DNA from: Gammaproteobacteria bacterium
GTDB taxonomy: Bacteria > Pseudomonadota > Gammaproteobacteria > SZUA-229
NCBI GenBank assembly: GCA_029882395.1
Contig: JAOUKT010000039.1
Span: 1 to 32,770, forward strand
Direction: 5' to 3'
DNA length: 32,770 nucleotides
How positions within the stretch are numbered: the stretch's first letter is position 1; every line of letters begins with the position of its first letter. Below the pieces are notes generated by a model. That model had not been told where the DNA came from. It did no database searches and saw only the letters and a list, made by a program, of their open reading frames with translations. Shown piece after piece: positions 1 through 7,093 of this stretch. The position numbers and the translations under genes are program-made.

Positions 1-50
1 GCGTCCGGCCCATGCTTTTTATTGGAAAAGTTAAACAATTTGTTAGCTGA
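1..50 (-). repeat. attC-like half-site (R''/L'') overlapping the stop of the acetyltransferase gene, cut by the window edge
   Basis: Read on the minus strand, the gene runs into AGCTAAC-AAATT-GTTTAAC, a 7-5-7 arrangement like the R''-spacer-L'' half of an integron attC site. The TAA stop codon lies inside the first heptamer, as is common in cassettes. AGCTAAC departs from the RYYYAAC consensus at one base. A GC-richer stretch follows (GGGCCGGACGC), which could be the start of the central hairpin, but the other half lies outside the window. The ten bases at 41-50 are exactly inverted at 474-483. Confidence 0.45.
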
Positions 51-456
51 TATTTTTATCACGCTCTAAAACCCAGCATCTTTCGTTGTTTGTAAAGCCA
101 ATTTGATCGTAATATGAATTAGCTCCTGGGGCAGCTATTAGTATTAATTTACATTTTGGCCCTAGCTCTTCTTGTGTTATTGCTTGTAGCTTTTTACCTA
201 TACCATTTTTCTGATGAATTTTAGAAACTGCCAGATCAGAAAGATAGCATGCATAATGAAAATCAGTAAGCGAGCGTGCGATGCCGATTAGTTCATTCTC
301 CTGCCAGGCAGAAACAACAAGATTGCTATTACTTAACATGCCTTTGATGCATCCAAAGTCGTCAACGGGTCTACGTTCACCTAGCGTTGAGCTTTGTAGT
401 AAATCAATAAATTGTTCGGTAGTTATTGGTGTATTAATTTTGTATTGAACTTCCAT
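43..456 (-). CDS. GNAT-family N-acetyltransferase
   Basis: A 137-residue single-domain GNAT protein, expected to transfer an acetyl group from acetyl-CoA to an amine. The substrate cannot be predicted. The acetyl-CoA pyrophosphate loop is visible as QKNGIGK at residues 82-88, after the beta-4 strand YLSDLAV. The C-terminal YYDQIGF (115-121) is the usual end motif, and the length is normal for the family. There is no good ribosome binding site, which is typical of cassette genes. The gene reads AT-richer than its neighbours. It is bounded by attC-like half-sites in the right orientation (1-50 and 474-500), so it may be an integron cassette or a cassette remnant. The family call is firm; the cassette origin is inference. 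Confidence 0.88.
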   Translation of the reverse strand: MEVQYKINTPITTEQFIDLLQSSTLGERRPVDDFGCIKGMLSNSNLVVSAWQENELIGIARSLTDFHYACYLSDLAVSKIHQKNGIGKKLQAITQEELGPKCKLILIAAPGANSYYDQIGFTNNERCWVLERDKNIS

Positions 457-473
457 TTTGTATTTATCTTTGT

Positions 474-500
474 TCAGCTAACAGTGATTTAAACGTCATG
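474..500 (-). repeat. attC-like half-site (L'/R') just upstream of the acetyltransferase gene
   Basis: On the minus strand this reads GTTTAAA-TCACT-GTTAGCT, matching the L'-spacer-R' geometry of the downstream end of an attC site. The gene's ATG follows about 20 bases later. GTTAGCT departs from the GTTRRRY core at one base, reciprocal to the deviation in the site at 42-48. I see no matching R''/L'' half between here and the NfeD stop at 551, so a complete attC of a preceding cassette is not present. It could be an attI-like or secondary-site junction, or chance. Confidence 0.4.
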
Positions 501-550
501 ACGTCTATGTCTTTTTATAAATACGCTTTAATTCTTATAAAGTTTATTTT

Positions 551-1027
551 TTACTGTGACAACACAACCTTAAACACGCCGACTTCTACCGAACTTACCG
601 CCACTCTTTGGCCGGCTTCTATGCTGTCGACGCCTGCCTTTTTATCTATTTCAACTTTCCAGGCAATGCCTGAATAATGGGTAGAACCCGGTTTGTTTGT
701 TGCAATATCAGTGTCCAGTATAAATTCATGGCCGACCAGATCACTGCTGTTGTCTTTTTGCAGTGGCCGGTCACCTTGTAATTTTTTAAGTGATTTCCAT
801 AACAGAGCAGTGATGATACCTGTGCTGATGCCGGTGCTGGCGATACCTGCAAGCCATGTTTCTGGCAGAATACCCAGGCTCATTAACAGGCCGGTGCTCA
901 GTGCACCCAAACCGGCAAATAAAAACACGCCGGTTGAGAAACCGGTGATCACTTCTATAGCCAGCATTGCAAAACCAAACAGCAGCCAGAATTCTGACTG
1001 GTGACTGACAATATATTCAGCGATCAT
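551..1027 (-). CDS. NfeD-family membrane protein (short form)
   Basis: A 158-residue short-form NfeD protein. Three hydrophobic segments lie at about residues 13-27, 32-51 and 57-77. A C-terminal beta-rich region from about 95 to the end corresponds to the NfeD OB-fold, including GIAWKVEID and a V-rich last strand. NfeD proteins pair with slipins and flotillins in membrane-microdomain quality control. Here the slipin gene ends only 11 bases upstream on the same strand, the expected operon order. A strong AAGGAGAG ribosome binding site sits 6 bases before the ATG. It lacks the N-terminal ClpP-like protease domain of long NfeD forms. Confidence 0.9.
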   Translation of the reverse strand: MIAEYIVSHQSEFWLLFGFAMLAIEVITGFSTGVFLFAGLGALSTGLLMSLGILPETWLAGIASTGISTGIITALLWKSLKKLQGDRPLQKDNSSDLVGHEFILDTDIATNKPGSTHYSGIAWKVEIDKKAGVDSIEAGQRVAVSSVEVGVFKVVLSQ

Positions 1028-1038
1028 CTTGCTCTCCT

Positions 1039-1998
1039 TTATACGTTAGTGTTTTTATCGTTGTTTAACGTATTTATTATGGTCATGGCTTCTGCTACCA
1101 CGTTAGCCGTGCTGCTGTGTGAATCGGGCAATAATACAACGGTTGAATCTTTGGCGATGGCACGTTTTGCCTCTATCGCTTTATCGGCAAGATTGAGCTG
1201 AATGGCTTTCTGGCCTTCTGTTGTATTGGCAACCTTGCCCACGGTATCGAGTGCCAGCGCCTGTGCATCGGCGACTGCGATGATTGCTTTTGCTTCACCT
1301 TCGGCACGTAAAATTTGCTCGGTCTTGTCTGCTTCTGCCGCCAGTACCTGTGCCTGTTTTGCGCCTTCGGCCACATTAATAGCCGACTGGCGATGACCTT
1401 CAGATTCCAGAATCGTCGCGCGCTTTTCACGCTCGGCTTTCATTTGCCGTTCCATGGCATCTAATATAGTGCGCGGCGGTTCAATATCTTTAATTTCATA
1501 ACGCATCACCTGTACACCCCAGGGTTCTGATGCATGGTTAATGGCGTTTACAATATTGGTGTTGAGGTTTTCGCGTTCTTCGAATGTTTTATCAAGGTCA
1601 ATTTTGCCAATTTCACTGCGCATCGTGGTTTGAGCCAGCTGGGTGACCGCATAGACGTAATGGTCAACACCGTAAGAGGCTTTGTAAGCATCGAGCAGTT
1701 TCAGGTACAAGACGCCATCTACCACCAACGAAATATTATCTTTGGTTATGGCTGCCTGGCTAGGCACATCATAGGCGTGTTCTTTTAATGACTGGTTGTA
1801 GGCGACTTTGTCAATAAACGGAACCAGTACATTTAAACCGGCGACCATGGTTTTATTGTATTTACCAAATCGCTCAACCACATATGCCTGGTTTTGCGGT
1901 ACAAACTTGATGGATGACTTCACCAGAATAATGCTGAGCACGGCCAGCCCTGTCCAGAAGTTAAAAATTACGCCTAAAACGGTTTCGACACCCATCAT
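1039..1998 (-). CDS. SPFH/band 7 (stomatin-like, slipin/QmcA-type) protein
   Basis: A 319-residue SPFH-domain protein with one N-terminal membrane segment (roughly residues 5-25). The band-7 domain follows, with NQAYVVERFGKY and a GLNVLVPFID segment typical of slipins. A long alanine- and glutamate-rich helical region then contains EGEAKAI and ends near LPDSHSS. Such proteins form oligomeric membrane rings that scaffold or restrain membrane proteases. The open frame extends 14 codons further upstream, but AGAGGAA sits directly before the ATG pair at 1993-1998, so I start there. It is paired with NfeD immediately downstream. QmcA of E. coli has the same architecture. Confidence 0.92.
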   Translation of the reverse strand: MMGVETVLGVIFNFWTGLAVLSIILVKSSIKFVPQNQAYVVERFGKYNKTMVAGLNVLVPFIDKVAYNQSLKEHAYDVPSQAAITKDNISLVVDGVLYLKLLDAYKASYGVDHYVYAVTQLAQTTMRSEIGKIDLDKTFEERENLNTNIVNAINHASEPWGVQVMRYEIKDIEPPRTILDAMERQMKAEREKRATILESEGHRQSAINVAEGAKQAQVLAAEADKTEQILRAEGEAKAIIAVADAQALALDTVGKVANTTEGQKAIQLNLADKAIEAKRAIAKDSTVVLLPDSHSSTANVVAEAMTIINTLNNDKNTNV

Positions 1999-2120
1999 GC
2001 TTCCTCTTTTGTTGTATTTGATGACCGAGAATACAGACAAAGCGCTAAAAGATCCAATATAGCAATGGTTTGACTTTGCTCTGTGTTTTTTAAATGCCCG
2101 GTTGTTATATTTTTTCTATC

Positions 2121-2171
2121 GTCAGCCTGCACCGTCGCCAGCGCTATTAATAAGCAGCGCTGGCCGCTGAC
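2121..2171. terminator. Nested inverted repeat between the dehydrogenase and slipin genes
   Basis: A perfect 9-bp inverted repeat, GCCAGCGCT (2137-2145) and AGCGCTGGC (2156-2164), is nested inside a second pair, GTCAGC (2121-2126) and GCTGAC (2166-2171). It lies directly after the stop of the dehydrogenase gene on the minus strand and would fold into a strong hairpin in that transcript. There is no T-run after it in that direction, so it is either a non-canonical terminator or an mRNA-stabilising structure. Confidence 0.45.
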
Positions 2172-3181
2172 TAGTTTTCAAAGCCGGTTAACACGATTTT
2201 ACCTTTCGACTGGCCTGATTCAATTAACTGATGCGCGCGCATAAGGTTACTGGCATTAATAGCGCCAAAACTTTGATTCAAGGTTGTTTTTATTTTTCCC
2301 TGGTCAATCAGTTTCGCCACTTTCTGTAATAAATAATGCTGTTCGATCATGTCATCGGTTTGAAACAACGAACGTGTAAACATTAACTCCCAGTGTATTG
2401 AAACGCTTTTTCTTTTAAACGGCATGACATCAAGCACACCCGGGTCATCGATGACGGCAAACTTTCCCTGTGGTTTTATCAGCTGATTGATTTCATCAAT
2501 ATGCTGGTCCGTGTTCGTTAGGCTGACAACATAGTCTACCTGCTCAATATCAATTGCCGCTAACTCGCGGCTTAGTGGCTGATGATGGTTAATGACATGA
2601 TCAGCACCCAGCGACCTGACCCACTGCTGTGTTTCGGCTCTGGATGCAGTAGCAACCACTGTCAGCTGTGTGAGTTGTTTTATTAACTGGATTAAAATTG
2701 AGCCGACTCCTCCGGCAGCACCAATCACTAAGATTGTAGCGCTTTCGTTTTGCCCTATCCTGAGCCGGTCAAAGAGTATTTCCCATGCCGTTATTGATGT
2801 TAGCGGCAGCGCCGCGGCTTCTGTAAAACTCAGGCTCTCTGGCATTTTTGAGACAATGCGTTCATCAACCGCGTGGTATTCTGCATTGCTGCCCTGGCGG
2901 TCAATTGCGCCGGCATACCAGACTTTATCGCCAACAGAAAACAGGCTCACCTGTTTGCCTACGCCCACGACGACTCCGGCCGCGTCCCAGCCGAGCACTT
3001 TATGCTGCCCCTGCTCCGGGGCCACTGACCGCCTTATTTTGGTATCAACAGGGTTAACCGAAACCGCTTCGATTTTCACCACTATATCCCTGTCTTTGGC
3101 GACTGGCTCAGGCATTTCGATATCGATCAGCGCATCTTTGTGGCTAATGGCATGACATTGTTGATAAGCAACCGCTTTCAT
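2171..3181 (-). CDS. Zinc-free medium-chain dehydrogenase (quinone oxidoreductase-like, zinc-type alcohol dehydrogenase-like family)
   Basis: A 336-residue medium-chain dehydrogenase/reductase. The N-terminal GroES-like domain includes VNPVDTKIR (about 42-50) and LGWDAAGVV (63-71). The Rossmann domain carries the nucleotide motif GAAGGVGS at 154-161, of the kind that often binds NADPH. Zinc ligands of true alcohol dehydrogenases are absent, as in quinone oxidoreductases, so the likely role is NADPH-dependent reduction of a quinone or enone. The length matches the proteobacterial zinc-type alcohol dehydrogenase-like family. A GGGAG ribosome binding site lies 7 bases before the ATG. It appears to be transcribed alone, with a hairpin after the stop. 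Confidence 0.88.
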   Translation of the reverse strand: MKAVAYQQCHAISHKDALIDIEMPEPVAKDRDIVVKIEAVSVNPVDTKIRRSVAPEQGQHKVLGWDAAGVVVGVGKQVSLFSVGDKVWYAGAIDRQGSNAEYHAVDERIVSKMPESLSFTEAAALPLTSITAWEILFDRLRIGQNESATILVIGAAGGVGSILIQLIKQLTQLTVVATASRAETQQWVRSLGADHVINHHQPLSRELAAIDIEQVDYVVSLTNTDQHIDEINQLIKPQGKFAVIDDPGVLDVMPFKRKSVSIHWELMFTRSLFQTDDMIEQHYLLQKVAKLIDQGKIKTTLNQSFGAINASNLMRAHQLIESGQSKGKIVLTGFEN

Positions 3182-3279
3182 ATAAATCTCCCGGGCAAAG
3201 GCTTAACATCATCTGGTGAATTTTCATGCCCATAAAGACCATGCAAACCCAGACATAATTGTGTTGTTTTTAAACGCTG

Positions 3280-4278
3280 TTAGCGTTTCATATCTTCGGT
3301 ATCAAAATCTGGCACGTAGCGACTGATCATGCTGCCCGATAATGCACCAAAGAGAAGACGGCGCGTTTTATACCAGTAAGTACCGAAATAGATAACAAAA
3401 AAAGCCAGACCGATTAAAACATATACCATGATGTCCTGAGTGCTGTTGACCTGGCTTTGTAACAACTGTGTCAATGCATATATAACATATAACTGAGTGG
3501 AGATAAGAATGACACGGCGGTCAATAAATAGCGCCAATAAAAAGAAGATGGCAAAGAAAGTCATCATCAACACATTTTTATTGATGAATGACAGTAACAA
3601 TTGATCGCTGAATAGTATGGATACCATCACGCCATGCACTATTAATGGTGCGGCCAGCAAATATAACCAGAATGCATTATCACTTAAATGCGATTTTCTT
3701 TTGGTGTCTTGTGCATCAAACCACAGCGCAATGCTAAACACGATCACACCAAGGCCGACGAAAACAACCGGGCTTTGCAGCACATCAATTCCTATCATCA
3801 CCACAAACATCGCTACCAGACCGGCTGCAAGCGGTAATAAAGTGAATGGCATTTTGTATCGCAGATAAAATAACAGGCTGTTCAGGCTCAACATGGCAAA
3901 GCCCCAGAGAGCGGCATGCTCAGCGGAAAAAGAGACGGCCTTATTCATGAAAAACAATATCGACAATAATATGACAATGCCCGGCAAGGCCAGCCGGCGC
4001 CGCCTTACCAGCCATTCTGCTAAAGCGACAAAAGCCGCCACCGGTATCAAATAAGACAAACCGGAGAGGCTGCTCATATTCACCGCTATCACCAGCAGCA
4101 CGATACCCAGGCTAATAAAGACATCACCAAAGCTGCGGATAAATTTAAGGGATTCTTTGCCGTAGGCCGCAGACTCATCCGGCGCCTGCTGCCGGATAAA
4201 TTGATAAAGTGGCTCGATTTGTTCCGTCGAAATGATATCTTCGCGAGCCGCTTTTTGTAACGTCGATTTTTCAATCAT
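3280..4278 (-). CDS. DUF2157-like multi-spanning membrane protein
   Basis: About 332 residues. The soluble N-terminus (about 1-50) contains a helix ending in QFIRQQAPDESA and is followed by a chain of eight or nine hydrophobic segments to about residue 310. The short-helix N-terminus, the run of closely spaced membrane spans and a basic loop (RRRRLALPG) resemble DUF2157-type predicted membrane proteins, whose function is unknown. The frame could also start seven codons upstream at 4299. I chose the ATG beginning MIEKSTLQ because it starts the soluble helix directly, but neither start has a good ribosome binding site. The family assignment is tentative; that it encodes an integral membrane protein is clear. 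Confidence 0.7.
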   Translation of the reverse strand: MIEKSTLQKAAREDIISTEQIEPLYQFIRQQAPDESAAYGKESLKFIRSFGDVFISLGIVLLVIAVNMSSLSGLSYLIPVAAFVALAEWLVRRRRLALPGIVILLSILFFMNKAVSFSAEHAALWGFAMLSLNSLLFYLRYKMPFTLLPLAAGLVAMFVVMIGIDVLQSPVVFVGLGVIVFSIALWFDAQDTKRKSHLSDNAFWLYLLAAPLIVHGVMVSILFSDQLLLSFINKNVLMMTFFAIFFLLALFIDRRVILISTQLYVIYALTQLLQSQVNSTQDIMVYVLIGLAFFVIYFGTYWYKTRRLLFGALSGSMISRYVPDFDTEDMKR

Positions 4279-4645
4279 AAATACAATTATTACCCACATT
4301 AAAAATAAAGTTAATGATGACAGGCACTGATAGCTGTTTAGCCGTACTGAAAACCCGGATACACAATAGCGGTCTATACTACATCAATCTGCTTGTTATT
4401 GAGTTTTTAAAGCCTTAATATCGCTCTGATACTGCGCCGAGGGGCTCAAGCACCGTGTCATTATGGCCAGCCTCTGCCCTTACTTTGTTTAATGGTATAT
4501 AAAAAGCCAGACAGACTTGCCCTGAATCAATATTGCGGCATGCTAGAATAGAGCAGTTAAAGCAAAATACCTATATAATGACCGCCAAAACTAATCACGA
4601 TAAAAATACTGAATTTTCATAAAATCTAATTACCGAAGAGACCTC
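4279..4645. other. Divergent intergenic region with a possible extended -10 promoter
   Basis: A non-coding gap between divergent genes. The clearest signal is TGCTAGAAT at 4541-4549, an extended -10 element pointing to the flavoprotein gene. No good -35 hexamer lies at the usual spacing (TTGCCC at 4517 is too far). No open frame, repeat or RNA structure that I trust is present. Confidence 0.4.
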
Positions 4646-5896
4646 ATGAAAAAACTCGATGACTTTAGGCTAAAGCTTGGCAACAAAGAGCTCGTACCCA
4701 TTATGATTGGCGGCATGGGAGTGGACATATCCACAACTCAGCTAGCGCTTGTCGCAGCCAAACTGGGCGGCATCGGCCATATTTCTGATGCCATGGTGCC
4801 TGCAGTCACGGATCGACTTTATAAGACCCATTACGTTAAAGACAAGCTTAAAAAGTATAAATTTAATGCCGATAATGACGACAAGTCTGTAGTTCAGTTT
4901 AATCTGGACAATCTGGAAGAAGCGACAAAAATCCACGTCAGCAAGACCATGGAGCAAAAACAAGGTGATGGCATGATCTTCATCAATTGCATGGAAAAGC
5001 TGACCATGAACAACCCTCTGGGCACGCTGAAAGTCAGGCTAAGAGCCGCGATGGACGCCGGTATCGATGGCATTTCACTGAGCGCGGGCCTGCACCTGAG
5101 TTCATTTTCACTGATACAGGATCATCCACGATTCAATGAGGTGAAGCTGGGCATTATCGTTTCTTCTGTACGTGCGTTAAACCTGTTCCTGCGTAAGACA
5201 GCCCGCCTCAACAGGCAACCCGATTTCATTGTGGTCGAAGGCCCGCTGGCTGGCGGACACCTCGGCTTTGGCATGGACTGGAAAGAATTCGACCTGATGA
5301 CCATCACCCAGGAAGTATTAGATTTTCTCGCTGAAAAAGAGCTTTCTATACCGGTGATTGCCGCAGGCGGCATCTTTACTGGCAGCGATGCGGTCAGCTA
5401 CATGGAAATGGGCGCCGGTGCGGTACAGGTCGGCACGCGTTTTACAGTCACCGATGAATGCGGTTTGCCTGAGAAGGTTAAACAGGAATACTTTAAAGCC
5501 GATGAGGATGATATCGAGGTCAATCAGATTTCACCCACCGGCTACCCGATGCGTATGTTAAAGCAATGCCCGGCACTGCATTCTGGCGTCGCGCCCAATT
5601 GTGAAGCCTTCGGTTATCTGCTGGATGCGAAGGGTCACTGCGATTACATCGACGCTTACAATAGTGAAGTGGAAAAACACCCTAACGAAAAGAAAGTCAT
5701 CGTCACCGGTAAAACCTGTCTTTGTTATCACATGCGTAAGTTTAATTGCTGGACTTGCGGCCATTACACTTACAAACTAAAAGACACCAGCCTGAAAATG
5801 GCCAATGGTGATTATCAAATGTTAAGCGCCGAACATGTCTTTAAAGACTATCAGTTCAGCACTAACAACCAGATCGCCCTGCCTCAAGCCGAGTAA
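4646..5896 (+). CDS. Nitronate monooxygenase-like flavin oxidoreductase with a cysteine-rich C-terminus
   Basis: A 416-residue TIM-barrel flavoprotein of the 2-nitropropane dioxygenase/nitronate monooxygenase family. Visible motifs are IGGMGVD near the N-terminus (21-27), GGHLGFG with the family's catalytic-type histidine H205, AAGGI at 239-243 and the phosphate-binding GAGAVQVGTRF at 256-266. The C-terminal third (about 300-390) is an extension beyond the barrel core. It holds seven cysteines (308, 319, 332, 358, 360, 368, 371), with CLC and CWTC close together, and could bind a metal or cluster. Family members oxidise nitronates or act as NAD(P)H-dependent flavin reductases; the substrate here is unknown. 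GAAGAG precedes the ATG at good spacing. Confidence 0.85.
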   Translation: MKKLDDFRLKLGNKELVPIMIGGMGVDISTTQLALVAAKLGGIGHISDAMVPAVTDRLYKTHYVKDKLKKYKFNADNDDKSVVQFNLDNLEEATKIHVSKTMEQKQGDGMIFINCMEKLTMNNPLGTLKVRLRAAMDAGIDGISLSAGLHLSSFSLIQDHPRFNEVKLGIIVSSVRALNLFLRKTARLNRQPDFIVVEGPLAGGHLGFGMDWKEFDLMTITQEVLDFLAEKELSIPVIAAGGIFTGSDAVSYMEMGAGAVQVGTRFTVTDECGLPEKVKQEYFKADEDDIEVNQISPTGYPMRMLKQCPALHSGVAPNCEAFGYLLDAKGHCDYIDAYNSEVEKHPNEKKVIVTGKTCLCYHMRKFNCWTCGHYTYKLKDTSLKMANGDYQMLSAEHVFKDYQFSTNNQIALPQAE

Positions 5897-5907
5897 GCGC
5901 CCAGCGG

Positions 5908-5929
5908 TGAAGGGGAAGCCTCCCCTTCA
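5908..5929. terminator. Bidirectional terminator hairpin between convergent genes
   Basis: TGAAGGGGA (5908-5916) and TCCCCTTCA (5921-5929) form a perfect 9-bp stem with the four-base loop AGCC. TTGCTTAATTTTTA follows on the plus strand. The hairpin sits 11 bases after the flavoprotein stop and just beyond the stop of the convergent DHH phosphoesterase gene, so it could serve both. Confidence 0.75.
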
Positions 5930-5933
5930 TTGC

Positions 5934-6794
5934 TTAATTTTTAATGTTTATTTTTTGTTCACCTTCCCAACCAACAGGCACAGTAAAACCTGCCGCCTTT
6001 ACATGACCGCCACCGCCATAATGTTTAGCCACCTCGCTCACATCCACCCCGTTATCGCTGGAGCGTAAACTAAACGAGCGACCTGTCGCGTGATCCCAGT
6101 AACAGGCTGCAAAGGGTTCATCAACAGACATGATATTGCCGGCATCAGAGACATAAACCGGTGGCACATTCAGTACCGGCACATTATAGCCGCCTATCAT
6201 CATTCGGCGGACACCGGAGAGCATCAGTTCTTTAATATCTTTATGGGTTTTACGCAGGATCGATTTGCCTTCCTGCTTTAGTGTGTGCAGCTCATCTTCA
6301 TTGCAGGCCATCAGTTTATCCCAGCTCTCAAAATCAAACGCATAAGATGAAAGCGCCGCCATGATTTCATTGGTGCCGTCGAGTTTGAATTGCCATAAAT
6401 CCCGGTCCTGTATATGTTCAATTAACCGGGGTACCTGTTGCTGCGGATTAAACCATTGCCATGCCAGCATCGCACCCGACTGGTTCATATCAAAGACACC
6501 GGCAATACGGCCTTCTGTTAACAAAGAAGATAAGTCCTGTTCTGCAGAAATATGATGATCCAGAATAGTAATACTGGCAGCCTGTTGTAACATTTTCTCC
6601 AGCACATCTTTTTTATAAGAGAAATCAACCAGAATAACATGCAGGCCCTGCACATCAGGCGGTGTTTGCTGGTGCATGCCTTTATAAAAGTCCACACTTT
6701 CTCCCAGCGCGTTTCGAACTGCCCAGGCAGCACCAAAACCATCAGGGCAGTTGCCATGATAGATGCAGAGTTTTCTGGCTTGGTTTTTAGTCAT
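5934..6794 (-). CDS. DHH-family phosphoesterase
   Basis: A 286-residue DHH/DHHA1 protein. The metal-binding motifs appear in order: HGNCPDGFGAA (13-23, with D18), VDFSY (56-60, D57), the signature DHH at 79-81, and a later acidic position near EHIQDRD. The DHHA1 domain ends with the substrate-binding GGGGHVKAAGF (260-270). Family members are Mn-dependent phosphoesterases acting on short oligonucleotides, cyclic dinucleotide products or polyphosphate. The length is nearest to stand-alone exopolyphosphatase-like or nanoRNase-like members, but the substrate cannot be fixed from sequence. It lacks the extra RecJ domains. Confidence 0.9.
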   Translation of the reverse strand: MTKNQARKLCIYHGNCPDGFGAAWAVRNALGESVDFYKGMHQQTPPDVQGLHVILVDFSYKKDVLEKMLQQAASITILDHHISAEQDLSSLLTEGRIAGVFDMNQSGAMLAWQWFNPQQQVPRLIEHIQDRDLWQFKLDGTNEIMAALSSYAFDFESWDKLMACNEDELHTLKQEGKSILRKTHKDIKELMLSGVRRMMIGGYNVPVLNVPPVYVSDAGNIMSVDEPFAACYWDHATGRSFSLRSSDNGVDVSEVAKHYGGGGHVKAAGFTVPVGWEGEQKINIKN

Positions 6795-6836
6795 AATTGT
6801 CGTTTACTCTGCAGCTGATTTATAGATAACACGCGG

Positions 6837-7025
6837 TTAACTGCCGAACTCTGTGGCCATGATATTTGCAATGTCTTTAATAATACCGAGAAATACGTTT
6901 ACAGCAGTCTGATCATCATTTCTGCGGGATGCATTTAAAGCAGATATGCTAATATTCATGGCCGCATGATAGTTGCCTTTATCAACAAATTCATAAATCG
7001 TTTTTGTTTCTGATGTTATATCCAT
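6837..7025 (-). CDS. Small hypothetical protein, 62 aa
   Basis: The short frame has a strong GGAGG ribosome binding site 6 bases before its ATG (7026-7040), which supports it as a real gene. The product is acidic, probably all-helical and soluble, with no cysteine and no membrane segment. It looks like a single helical-hairpin repeat (EFVDKGNYHAAMNISISAL) resembling one TPR-type unit. I do not recognise a family. It lies between the DHH gene and the CadC-like regulator gene, all on the minus strand, about 70 bases after the regulator's stop. It could be co-transcribed with the regulator. Confidence 0.65.
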   Translation of the reverse strand: MDITSETKTIYEFVDKGNYHAAMNISISALNASRRNDDQTAVNVFLGIIKDIANIMATEFGS

Positions 7026-7093
7026 AGTAACCTCCGGCGATAACTTATTTGTGCTTTAATAATATTTTACAATGGCCCGCACAGCAGGGCCAA

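Noticed and set aside
4517..4530. TTGCC-CTGA-ATCAA as an FNR site for the flavoprotein gene.
   Set aside because: Only eight of ten defined bases match, and it is at the wrong distance from the likely -10 element at 4544-4549.
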